A DNA stretch of 64,000 bases from Amycolatopsis nalaikhensis (lineage in GTDB: Bacteria; Actinomycetota; Actinomycetes; Mycobacteriales; Pseudonocardiaceae), in contig NZ_CP127173.1 of assembly GCF_030264295.1 (NCBI RefSeq), positions 3,107,501 through 3,171,500 of the forward strand, given 5' to 3'. A program made the translations under genes and the position numbers. The notes beneath the pieces are model-generated. The model worked only from the letters and a program-made list of their open reading frames with translations, was not told the DNA's origin and did no database searches. Shown piece by piece: positions 43,071 through 50,308 of this stretch; positions within the stretch are counted from its first letter, which is position 1, and each line of letters begins with the position of its first letter.

Positions 43071-43967
43071 GTGCTCCGTCCCTTCGTGGCCTATCTGCGG
43101 GTGTACGAACCCCTGCGCGCCCTGGGCGACCCGCCGGACGAACGGCTGCGTGCGGCCGTCGCGGCGGCCAAACTGCGGCGGACGGACGCGGGCGCGCGCG
43201 AGCAGGCCATGTGGCTCAAGTCACAGGTCGCGGCACCCCGGCGGCTGCTGCCCGCTGAGCTCGCCGACGGCCGTCCCGCGCCGAGCCTGCTGACCGACGT
43301 CCTGGTGCTCGACCCGGCGGAGGTGCCGGGCGGCAAGGCCGAGCACGGGCCGTTCGTGTGCCCGCTGGAACTGCGGGCCCGCTCGGCCGCCGCGCTGGTG
43401 ACGTTCATCGGCGACGCGCACCCGGCGCTGAAGAACGTGGTCCTCGACGAAGGCGGCTTCACGCAGGAGACGATCCGCGCCAGGACGAAGTCGGCGATGG
43501 CGGACCTGACCACGACGGCGGCGCACACGCTGTCGACGACCTGGACGGTCCCGCTGCCGTGGTTCGTGCTGGTCGAGCCGGACGAGCGGCGGCTGGTGCT
43601 CGGCAAGGGCCGCGACGACCCGAAGCGCGAGCTGTCCTGGCGCACGACCCTGGCCGACGCCCAGCACCGCGCGCGCGAGGCGGGCGAGCTGCTGGAGCAG
43701 ACGTTCGGCGACTCCGGCCCGGGCCGCGTGCTGTTCGAGACGCGCCGCTGGCTGGACAACTTCGACGCGGACTCGGTGGTCGAGCTCGACTACGGCGGCC
43801 TGGTCCAGCTGTTCACCGACCCGCTCCTGGAAGCCGACAACACGGCCGACGAGGTCCACGACATCCTGGACGCGCTGCGCTCGGGCAACGTCGAGGAGCT
43901 GGCCGAGCTGTTCTCCGACCTGCGCGAGTTCTGGGGAGACCTCGCGGCCCGCGAGCGCTCGAACTAG
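43071..43967 (+). CDS. Conserved actinobacterial hypothetical protein
   Basis: A 298-residue soluble protein with no membrane segment. Recognisable stretches are RPFVAYLRVYEPLRAL at the N-terminus, the central PLPWFVLVEPDERRLV, and RRWLDNFDADSVVELDYGGLVQL near residue 220, followed by an acidic helical tail. I recall similar proteins encoded near DUF3073 in actinobacteria but know no function. GTG 43071 is taken as start. The gene ends just before the second copy of the intergenic repeat. Confidence 0.8.
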   Translation: MLRPFVAYLRVYEPLRALGDPPDERLRAAVAAAKLRRTDAGAREQAMWLKSQVAAPRRLLPAELADGRPAPSLLTDVLVLDPAEVPGGKAEHGPFVCPLELRARSAAALVTFIGDAHPALKNVVLDEGGFTQETIRARTKSAMADLTTTAAHTLSTTWTVPLPWFVLVEPDERRLVLGKGRDDPKRELSWRTTLADAQHRAREAGELLEQTFGDSGPGRVLFETRRWLDNFDADSVVELDYGGLVQLFTDPLLEADNTADEVHDILDALRSGNVEELAELFSDLREFWGDLAARERSN

Positions 43968-43980
43968 CCGCCCCGGCGGG

Positions 43981-44057
43981 CTGAAGGGGACGTTCATCTC
44001 ATGTGACGCGCTGAAGGGCCCTTTCCTCCCGCGACATGCGAGGAAAGGACCCTTCAG
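43981..44057. repeat. Intergenic repeat, copy 2, between convergent genes
   Basis: CTGAAGGGGACGTTCATC (43981-43998) is followed after the same 30-bp offset as in copy 1 by a hairpin. Its arms (44011-44029 and 44039-44057, one C/A mismatch) contain CTGAAGGG and its complement CCCTTCAG. The right arm includes the stop codon (44054-44056) of the asparaginase gene. It can serve as a bidirectional terminator. Confidence 0.8.
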
Positions 44058-44986
44058 CGCAGCTCGGGCACCCGGACCTCGCCGACCGGCCGCCCGCCGC
44101 CCAGCACCGAGCCGTGGGCCAGCGCGTCGAGCCCGGACACGTCCACCCCGAGGTACCGCAGCGCCTCGACCGCCAGCGGCGCGCACGCCCGCTTGTTGCC
44201 GTCGTCGATCTTGATCGCCACCGCGAACCCGTCCGGCAGCGCGAACGCCTGGACGCCTTCCGCGCCGCCCTTCGCGATCAGACCGTCCACGGCGGACATC
44301 AGCTCCGTGTCCTCGCGGCCCGTCCCCGCGACCAGCCACGGGTGCGCCCGCATCGCCGAAGCCACCGCCTCCGCCTCCGCGTCGACGCCGCGGGCGATGC
44401 GCCCGAACGCCCGCGCCAGCCCCGTCAGGGAGAACGCGAACAGCGGCGCCCCGCAGCCGTCGACTCCTGTGTGGGCGATCGGCTCGCCGGTCAGCTCCGC
44501 CACGGCGGCCGCGAGCGCCCGCTGCAGCGGGTTGTCCGGGGACTCGTAGCCGGACGTCGGCCAGCCCGCGCGGACGCACGTCGTCAGCATCGCCGTGTGC
44601 TTGCCGGAGCAGTTCATCATCACCCGGCGCGGCTCGGCCGCGTCGCGCATGCTCGGCACGTGCAGCGGGAAGTCCGGCGGGCACGCCAGGTCGTCCTCGC
44701 GCAGCCCGGCCGCCTGCAGCAGCTCCAGGACGTGCTTGACGTGCCGCGGCTCGCCCGAGTGCGATGCGCACGCCAGCGCCAGGTCCTCGCCCGCGAAGTC
44801 CAGGCCCGCCCGCAGCATGCCGACGGCCTGCAGCGGCTTGTTCGACGACCGCGGGTACACCGGCGAGACGACGTCGCCCAGCGCCAGCCGCGCGTCGCCT
44901 TCCGGGCCGGTCACCACCAGCGCGCCGCGGTGCACGCTTTCGACGAAGCCGGAGCGGACGACCTCGGCGAGGACGGGGTTGGTCAC
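44054..44986 (-). CDS. L-asparaginase II family protein
   Basis: A 310-residue member of the Rhizobium etli-type asparaginase family (L-asparaginase II), unrelated to the E. coli enzymes. It has PRSSNKPLQAVGML (about 45-58), the cysteine- and lysine-containing MNCSGKHTAML (about 124-134) and VDGCGAPLFAFSLTGLARAF. It would hydrolyse asparagine to aspartate and ammonia. The GTG start overlaps the stop of the RsiG-like gene. Its stop codon is formed within the intergenic repeat, so the C-terminus may have been reset by repeat insertion. Confidence 0.9.
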   Translation of the reverse strand: MTNPVLAEVVRSGFVESVHRGALVVTGPEGDARLALGDVVSPVYPRSSNKPLQAVGMLRAGLDFAGEDLALACASHSGEPRHVKHVLELLQAAGLREDDLACPPDFPLHVPSMRDAAEPRRVMMNCSGKHTAMLTTCVRAGWPTSGYESPDNPLQRALAAAVAELTGEPIAHTGVDGCGAPLFAFSLTGLARAFGRIARGVDAEAEAVASAMRAHPWLVAGTGREDTELMSAVDGLIAKGGAEGVQAFALPDGFAVAIKIDDGNKRACAPLAVEALRYLGVDVSGLDALAHGSVLGGGRPVGEVRVPELR

Positions 44987-45546
44987 TCGCCGCGCCCGCC
45001 CTCGTTCTCCAGCAGCTCGTCCACTGTGGCCGAACCCTGCTGGTAGCGCTGCGCGATCTCCGCGTTGAGCGTGTCCATCACGGCCTGGACCTCGCGCCGG
45101 AACGACGACACCGACAGCTCTTCGCTGGCGTAGGTGTCCAAAGCGGAGGCGAGCTTTTCGTCCGAGAGGGACTCGACGTCGGTGAGGTCGGTGTCGCCGA
45201 TCAGGGCCTCGGCGTGCCGCCGGTGCTCGCCGGCCCGCGACGGCTCCAGCTGCTGGTGACGTCCCGAGCCCGCCGCCGGGCCCAGCGCGTTGTCGGCCAG
45301 GATCGTCGCCAGCTGGTCGACGATGCTGGATTCGCCGCCGGAGCTGCGCCGCGCCTGCTCCGCGCGCACGATGTCGATCCGGGCGTGCAGCAACCGGCGC
45401 AGGTAGGACAGGTCCGTCTCTTCCTGCGCGGCTTCGTCGCGCCGCTCGCGCAGCACCTTCAGCGGCAGTTCACCCAGGCCGCTGAGGTACCCCGGGCCGA
45501 GCACGCGGTCGATCCGCCGCCTGCCGCCGGGCCGCACTTCGATCAC
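44983..45546 (-). CDS. RsiG-like c-di-GMP-responsive anti-sigma protein (putative)
   Basis: A 187-residue, mostly helical protein. Residues 143-158 read E-x3-S-x2-R-x3-Q-x3-D (E143, S147, R150, Q154, D158), exactly the c-di-GMP-binding signature described for Streptomyces RsiG. A second copy exactly 100 residues earlier has E43, S47, R50, H54 and D58, with His replacing Gln. Two such helices form an antiparallel coiled coil in RsiG, which holds the developmental sigma factor WhiG inactive when c-di-GMP is bound. No sigma gene is adjacent. TAAACT lies 5 nt before GTG 45546 (leaderless). It is upstream of and overlaps the asparaginase gene. Confidence 0.82.
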   Translation of the reverse strand: MIEVRPGGRRRIDRVLGPGYLSGLGELPLKVLRERRDEAAQEETDLSYLRRLLHARIDIVRAEQARRSSGGESSIVDQLATILADNALGPAAGSGRHQQLEPSRAGEHRRHAEALIGDTDLTDVESLSDEKLASALDTYASEELSVSSFRREVQAVMDTLNAEIAQRYQQGSATVDELLENEGGRGE

Positions 45547-45595
45547 AGCGCAGTTTATCCCGGTTGGGCGTGATCTCGCTGTCAGGGGCTTTCGT

Positions 45596-46726
45596 TCAGC
45601 CACGGAGTTGCGCCGCCGCCGCACGGCCCGGTGCCGGCTGCTCCGAAGGCACCGAGTCGGGGTCGATCGCCGCCTGGACGAGGTTGTCCTCGGAGCCGGT
45701 CAGCAGCTCCGCGCCGACCGGCGTCGACCGTTTGACCAGCGCCAACGCGATCGGGCCGAGCTCGTGGTGCTGGATCACCGTGCCGATCCGGCCGACCGTC
45801 CGGCCGTCGAGCAGCACCGGATCGCCGGTCTCCGGCGTGACCTCCGGCGAGCCGTCGAGGTGCAGCAGGAGGAGGTTGCGCGGCGGGCGGCCGACGTTGT
45901 GCACCTTCGACACCGTCTCCTGCCCGCGGTAACAGCCCTTCGCGACGTGCGCGGCGGAGCCGACCCAGCCCACTTCGTGCGGGATCGTGCGGTCGTCGGT
46001 GTCGACACCCAGCCGCGGCCGCACGGACTCGACGCGCAGGGCGTCGAACACCCAGCTGCCCGCCGCCCGCGCGCCCGCGTCGGTGAGCTTCTTCCACCAG
46101 TCGACGAGCGCGTCGCGCGGCACCGCCAGGTCCACGCTGAACCGCCCCGGCCACGGCATCCGCCGTGCGAAGCCGCCGCCGGGCAGCGCCGCGACCGCGT
46201 ACGGCTCGGTGCCGACCTCGACGCCGACCGCGCTCAGCACGCGCTCGGCGTCCGGGCCGAGCACGGTGAGCAGCGCGAGCTCGCCGGTCGCGTCGCGGAT
46301 GTCCACCTTGGACCAGAACTTCATCGCCTCGAGGTACTCGCGCAGCGTCTGCGGGCCGCCCTTGGGCAGCGCGCTGGTGACGCTCGTGCCCGGGTCCGTG
46401 TCGAGGTAGACGGTGCCGTCGAGGTGCGCCAGCACCATGTGCGTTTCGACGCGGCCCTGGCTGTCGAGGACCAGCGCTTCGGTGCCGGAGCCTTCGGCCA
46501 GCTCGGTCACGTGCTGGGAGATGACCAGGTGCAGCCACGAGAGCCGCTCTTCGCCGGAGACGGCGAGGAACTCCCGGTGCGACCGGTCGACCACGACGAC
46601 CCCGCGCGAAGCCGTGCGCTGCTCCGCGAAGGGATCTCCCCAGTGCCAGGGGACGCCGGCTTCGGGGTGGTTGTCGGGCGCGGCGATGGATCCGGGCACG
46701 TCCAGCAGCGGCGAGCGGTACGGCAT
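45596..46726 (-). CDS. ygfZ: tRNA-modifying/Fe-S assembly protein YgfZ (GcvT-like)
   Basis: A 376-residue folate-binding protein of the YgfZ/Iba57 branch of the GcvT fold. The signature KGCYRGQE is at residues 263-270 with the conserved cysteine. It supports repair or assembly of certain iron-sulfur enzymes, such as the tRNA methylthiolase MiaB. ATG 46726 is preceded at 7 nt by TAGGCT (46739-46734), a leaderless promoter. It is divergent from pabC with only 31 bp between the starts. Confidence 0.92.
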   Translation of the reverse strand: MPYRSPLLDVPGSIAAPDNHPEAGVPWHWGDPFAEQRTASRGVVVVDRSHREFLAVSGEERLSWLHLVISQHVTELAEGSGTEALVLDSQGRVETHMVLAHLDGTVYLDTDPGTSVTSALPKGGPQTLREYLEAMKFWSKVDIRDATGELALLTVLGPDAERVLSAVGVEVGTEPYAVAALPGGGFARRMPWPGRFSVDLAVPRDALVDWWKKLTDAGARAAGSWVFDALRVESVRPRLGVDTDDRTIPHEVGWVGSAAHVAKGCYRGQETVSKVHNVGRPPRNLLLLHLDGSPEVTPETGDPVLLDGRTVGRIGTVIQHHELGPIALALVKRSTPVGAELLTGSEDNLVQAAIDPDSVPSEQPAPGRAAAAQLRG

Positions 46727-46733
46727 ACCGCCC

Positions 46734-46751
46734 AGCCTAGGTGAGTACCGT
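46734..46751. promoter_or_regulatory. Back-to-back leaderless -10 boxes of ygfZ and pabC
   Basis: TAGGCT (minus strand, 46739-46734) stands 7 nt before the ygfZ ATG, and TACCGT (46746-46751) 6 nt before the pabC ATG. The two start codons are 31 bp apart, so each promoter's -35 region must lie near or inside the opposite gene. Confidence 0.55.
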
Positions 46752-46757
46752 GTGAAT

Positions 46758-47606
46758 ATGCGCGTCCTCGTCTTCCTCGACGGAACCCCGGCCGACCCCG
46801 ACGTCCCCCAGATCAAGGTCGACGACCTCGGGCTGCAGCGCGGCGACGGCGTCTTCGAGACGGTCCTCGTCGTCGACGGCAAGCCGCGGGAACTGCGTCC
46901 GCACCTCGAGCGGCTGGCCCGTTCGGCGGCCATGCTCGACCTCCCCGAGCCCGACCTCGTGGCGTGGGAACACGTTGTTTCGCTGGTGCTCGAACGGTGG
47001 ACCGGCGGGCCCGAAATGGTGCTGAAACTGGTGTACACCAGGGGATCCGACGGCGACCCGGCCGCCGTGCCGACCGGCTTCGCGCTCGGCTCGGAGGTCG
47101 CGCCCGCGACCTTGAAGGCCCGCGCGGAAGGCGTCGCCGCGATCACCCTCGAACGCGGGCTGGCGCCGGACCTCGCCGAGCGCGCGCCCTGGCTGCTGCT
47201 CGGCGCGAAGCCGTTGTCGTACGCGATGAACATGGCCGCAGTCCGCGAGGCGCGCCGCCGCGGCGCCGAAGATGTGATTTTCACCGCGACCGACGGTTCG
47301 ATCTTGGAAGGGCCGACGGCGAACGTCGTGCTCGCGAAGGGCCGGACGCTCTACACGCCGCCGTCGAACATCGGCATCCTGCCGGGCACGACCCAGGCCG
47401 CGCTGTTCCGCGGCGCCGAAAAGGCGGGCTGGGCGGTCAAGGTCGAGCCGTTGACCGTGCGCGACCTCGTCGAGGGCGACGGCGTCTTCATGGCCTCGAG
47501 CGTGCGGAAGCTGACCCGCGTGCACACCCTCGACGGCGAGCGGCTGACCGACTCGTCGGCCGTGTACGCCGAGCTACTGGCGGCCTACGAGGGTGAATAC
47601 GCCTGA
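46758..47606 (+). CDS. pabC: Class IV aminotransferase, aminodeoxychorismate lyase-like
   Basis: A 282-residue PLP enzyme of the class IV aminotransferase fold. The PLP lysine is K151 (LLGAKPLSYAMNMAAVREA), the phosphate/substrate segment is DGSILEGPTANVVLAKGRTLYTPP, and the C-terminal loop is FMASSVRKLTRVHTLDG. The best fit is 4-amino-4-deoxychorismate lyase, which releases p-aminobenzoate for folate. Branched-chain or D-amino-acid aminotransferase activity cannot be excluded. Folate synthesis beside the folate-binding YgfZ is a conserved actinobacterial pairing. Confidence 0.85.
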   Translation: MRVLVFLDGTPADPDVPQIKVDDLGLQRGDGVFETVLVVDGKPRELRPHLERLARSAAMLDLPEPDLVAWEHVVSLVLERWTGGPEMVLKLVYTRGSDGDPAAVPTGFALGSEVAPATLKARAEGVAAITLERGLAPDLAERAPWLLLGAKPLSYAMNMAAVREARRRGAEDVIFTATDGSILEGPTANVVLAKGRTLYTPPSNIGILPGTTQAALFRGAEKAGWAVKVEPLTVRDLVEGDGVFMASSVRKLTRVHTLDGERLTDSSAVYAELLAAYEGEYA

Positions 47607-48010
47607 CCCAGCCGGATCCGGACGACGGCGGGCGCGACCTCTTCCGCGCGGTAGGCGGCGATCTTGTGGTGGCCGTCGATGATCAGCTCGCGGTCGCCGT
47701 CGGCCAGCACCACGGCGACCGGCCGGTGCCCGGTGCGGATGGCGGTCCGGTAGTAGCCGACGCGGGCTTCGTCGGCGGGCGGCCAGGTGTCGGTGGGGGT
47801 GAGCTCCTGGTCGTCCGGCAGCCGTTCCGGGCCGCTGACCCGGTAGTCGCCGTCGACGAGCAGGTCGAGCACCGGCCCGAGCGTGGTGGCCAGCGGCCGG
47901 CGCAGCTGCCCGGTGGCGAGGGCGATCCGCAGCGACTGGGGCAGCTCCGCCCGCACCCGCGTGTTCACGTCCAGGAAACCCGTGCCACCGCTGATCGTCA
48001 CCTGTTCCAC
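47585..48010 (-). CDS. ParB/sulfiredoxin-like domain hypothetical protein
   Basis: A 141-residue protein. Near the C-terminus VVLADGDRELIIDGHHKIAAYRAEEVAPAVVRI resembles the core of ParB-like nuclease domains (D112, G, H114, H115, K116), where DGHHR motifs are conserved. The N-terminal half is not recognisable. It overlaps the convergent pabC gene by 22 bp. The GTG start at 48010 was used. A role in partitioning is unlikely; free-standing ParB-like domains occur in diverse small proteins. Confidence 0.65.
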   Translation of the reverse strand: MEQVTISGGTGFLDVNTRVRAELPQSLRIALATGQLRRPLATTLGPVLDLLVDGDYRVSGPERLPDDQELTPTDTWPPADEARVGYYRTAIRTGHRPVAVVLADGDRELIIDGHHKIAAYRAEEVAPAVVRIRLGQAYSPS

Positions 48011-48104
48011 GCCTATCAGGACGGGTGACGGCGCGACATGGTTCCAGCACCTACCCGGACGGGTGCACGGGTGACCTGGGTCTCACCCGCGTGGCGGTCC
48101 CGAG

Positions 48105-48130
48105 GCGGCACTTTCACGTGAAAGTGCCGC
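48105..48130. terminator. 26-bp perfect palindrome after pxpC
   Basis: A loop-free perfect palindrome of two 13-bp halves (48105-48117 and 48118-48130) centred on CACGTG lies 7 bp after the minus-strand pxpC stop. It probably terminates pxpC; its symmetry also fits an operator or a dispersed repeat. Confidence 0.55.
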
Positions 48131-48137
48131 TTCCGCG

Positions 48138-48983
48138 TCAGGACGGGCGGAACCGCACCCGCGTGCCCGGCCGGGCTTGGGCGAGGGCGCTCAGGGCGCT
48201 CGCCCGGACGACGGCCGCCACCGGGTAGCCGCCGGTGGTCGGGTGGTCGGCGAGGAACACCACCGGCAGCCCACTCGGCGGCACCTGGATCGCGCCGGTG
48301 ACGACGCCTTCGCTCGGCAGCTCGCCTTCGGTGGACCGGCGCAGCGGCGTCCCGTCGAGGCGCAGGCCGACGCGGTTGGACTCCGCGGTCACCGTCCACC
48401 AGGCCGAAAGCCCGCGAGCCGGGTCGTCGAACCAGTCGTCGCGCGGGCCCAGCGTCACCGGCACGACCAGCTCACCCGGCGCCGCGGCCGGGACGACGAC
48501 GTCCGCGCCCGCCGGGATCCCCGGCTCGCCGAGCGGGAGCACCGTTCCGGCTTCCAGCGGCGACGGGCCGATCCCGGACAGGACGTCCCGCGACCGGCTG
48601 CCGAGCACGGGCTCGACGGCGATCCCCCCGGAAACGGCCAGGTAGCAGCGCAATCCGGCGGCCGGGGTGCCGATGGTGAGCGTTTGCCCGGCGCGGACCG
48701 GCACCGGGGTGTGGGAGCCGTACGCGCGGTCGTTAACCCGGACGTCGACTGCCGGGCCGCTCACCGCGACGGTCGCCGACGCCGTGAGCCGCACCGAAAG
48801 GCCACCCAGCAGAGCTTCGACGCCAGCACAGGTTTCGGCGTTGCCGACCAGGCGGTTCGCCAGGCGCAGCGAAGCAGCGTCCAAAGCACCCGAAGGGGCG
48901 ACGCCGAGATGGGCGTACCCGGGGCGGCCGAGGTCTTCGACCAGCGCGTACCGGCCCGGGTCCAGCACTTCCAGCGCCCTCAC
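48138..48983 (-). CDS. pxpC: 5-oxoprolinase subunit C (KipA-like)
   Basis: A 281-residue protein of the biotin-dependent carboxyltransferase-like KipA/PxpC family: GYAHLGVAPSGALDAASLRLANRLVGN, GGIAVEPVLGSRSRD and IQVPPSGLPVVFLADHPTTGGYPVAAVV. With PxpA and PxpB it cleaves 5-oxoproline to glutamate using ATP. Its start overlaps the pxpB stop by four bases. No PxpA (LamB/YcsF) gene is present in this window. Confidence 0.92.
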   Translation of the reverse strand: MRALEVLDPGRYALVEDLGRPGYAHLGVAPSGALDAASLRLANRLVGNAETCAGVEALLGGLSVRLTASATVAVSGPAVDVRVNDRAYGSHTPVPVRAGQTLTIGTPAAGLRCYLAVSGGIAVEPVLGSRSRDVLSGIGPSPLEAGTVLPLGEPGIPAGADVVVPAAAPGELVVPVTLGPRDDWFDDPARGLSAWWTVTAESNRVGLRLDGTPLRRSTEGELPSEGVVTGAIQVPPSGLPVVFLADHPTTGGYPVAAVVRASALSALAQARPGTRVRFRPS

Positions 48984-49576
48984 CGGACGCTCCGGAACCG
49001 GACGCGGTCGCCGGGCGCGAACAGCGCGGGCGGGTCGGCGTGCGGGTCGAACAGCGTCGCCGAAGTGTGCCCGAGCAGCCGCCAGCCACCCGGGGATTCG
49101 CGCGGGTAGACGCCGGTGAACTCGCCCGCGAGACCGACCGACCCGGCCGGGACGCGGGTGCGCGGGGACTCGAGCCGCGGCTGCCGCAACGGTGACGGAA
49201 GCCCGGTCAGGTAGCCGAAACCGGGCGCGAACCCGGTGAACGCGACCGTGTAGACGGCCTCGGTGTGCAGCTCGACGACGGCGTCGGTGGACATGCCGGC
49301 GTCGTCGGCGATGAGGGCGAGGTCCTCGCCGTCGTAGCGGACGTCGAGGGTGACTTCCCGCGGCTCCCCGGCGGGCGGGTGGGTCAGATCGGCGTCGTCG
49401 AGCAGGGCCCGCACGGCCGCGACCCCGCCGACGACCAGCAGGCTGCGCGCGCCGGGGACGAGTTCGATGACCTCGGCGGGGCGGGCCGCGCGGACGGTCG
49501 CGTGCGCCGCCCGCATCTGCTCGAGCGAGTCGCAGTCCAGCAGGGCGGCGTCCTCCCCGCAGCGCCGCCAGCGCAC
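48980..49576 (-). CDS. pxpB: 5-oxoprolinase subunit B (KipI-like)
   Basis: A 198-residue KipI/PxpB protein (cyclophilin-like fold): [31 protein letters not shown], the [31 protein letters not shown] block, and a C-terminal [19 protein letters not shown]. It acts with PxpC in 5-oxoproline degradation. The start at 49576 is 4 nt after the disrupted nitrobindin gene on the same strand, so all three may be co-transcribed. Confidence 0.92.
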   Translation of the reverse strand: MRWRRCGEDAALLDCDSLEQMRAAHATVRAARPAEVIELVPGARSLLVVGGVAAVRALLDDADLTHPPAGEPREVTLDVRYDGEDLALIADDAGMSTDAVVELHTEAVYTVAFTGFAPGFGYLTGLPSPLRQPRLESPRTRVPAGSVGLAGEFTGVYPRESPGGWRLLGHTSATLFDPHADPPALFAPGDRVRFRSVR

Positions 49577-49580
49577 GGCG

Positions 49581-50196
49581 TCAGCCGACGACGCGGCGCA
49601 GCAGCGCGGAGGTGTGCGGCTGCATTTCCTGGCCCATCATCGCGCGTTCCTCGACGTAGCCGAGGGAGCCTTCGACCAGGCCGTACAGCCGCTGGGCCGC
49701 GGTGACGTCCTTCGCCGTGGCCGTGCGGATCACCGCGTCGGTGCCGAGCTTCCCAGGACGTCTGGTTGCGCGGCTTGCCGTAGTACAGCTCGACAATGCC
49801 GGTGTTGTGCGTGAGCAGCAGCTCGATCGTGTCGTCCTCCTGCGGCCGCCAGAACCCGGACTCGCGGGCGGCGGGGCGGATGACGTTGCCTTCGTCGTCG
49901 AGCAGCCAGGACCGCGACTCGTGGACGAGGAACGGCCGGCCGTCGTGCGAGATCGTCAGCTGCTGCGCGAACTTGCGCGGGCCGTCGATGGTCGGGTAGT
50001 CGACCTCGCCTTCACCGCGCCAGACACCGACGAGCGGCAGCAGCGCGAGGCAGGCGTCGTTGAGGTTCGGCCCCTCACGCAGGTTCGCGGTGTCGTTGGG
50101 GATGGGCAGGTCGTCCCACAGCGGGAGGTTGCGCGCACGCGTGCTTTCGGCGCGCTTCTCCGCTGCCGCGATGGCTTCGTCGCCGCTGGCGGTCAT
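49581..50196 (-). pseudogene. Nitrobindin-like haem-binding protein, apparent frameshift
   Basis: The intact protein would have about 204 residues of the FABP-like nitrobindin family (peroxynitrite isomerase in some members). It has the lipocalin-like motif G57-V-W-R-G61-E-G63 and a C-terminal [16 protein letters not shown] with the likely haem-ligand His. At 49750-49751 one extra T on the plus strand turns the expected GAGCTC into GAAGCTC on the coding strand. The C-terminal 55 residues ([15 protein letters not shown] onward) are thereby put in another frame. The local sequence is the same as at the purC break. An assembly error is plausible. Confidence 0.85.
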
Positions 50197-50199
50197 GGG

Positions 50200-50298
50200 T
50201 CAGCGCTGGTCCGCGTACAGCCGGTAGACGACGTAGACGGCGAACCAGGTGATCGCGACGCCCGCCAGCACCAGGAGGGTCGTAAACAAGGCTTCCAC
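50200..50298 (-). CDS. 32-residue single-pass membrane microprotein
   Basis: The frame from GTG 50298 encodes MEALFTTLLVLAGVAITW followed by FAVYVVYRLYADQR. It is one transmembrane helix (about 4-26) with a short basic cytosolic end. It lies between the drug exporter and nitrobindin genes, with 10 bp and 3 bp of spacing, all on the same strand. A hydrophobic pattern this clean, ending at a properly placed stop, suggests a real small gene. No function known. Confidence 0.6.
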   Translation of the reverse strand: MEALFTTLLVLAGVAITWFAVYVVYRLYADQR

Positions 50299-50308
50299 GC
50301 GTGGCAGC

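Noticed and set aside
47585..48010. Chromosome partition protein ParB
   Set aside because: Only a short ParB-like core is present; there is no helix-turn-helix, no parA and no parS-like cluster.
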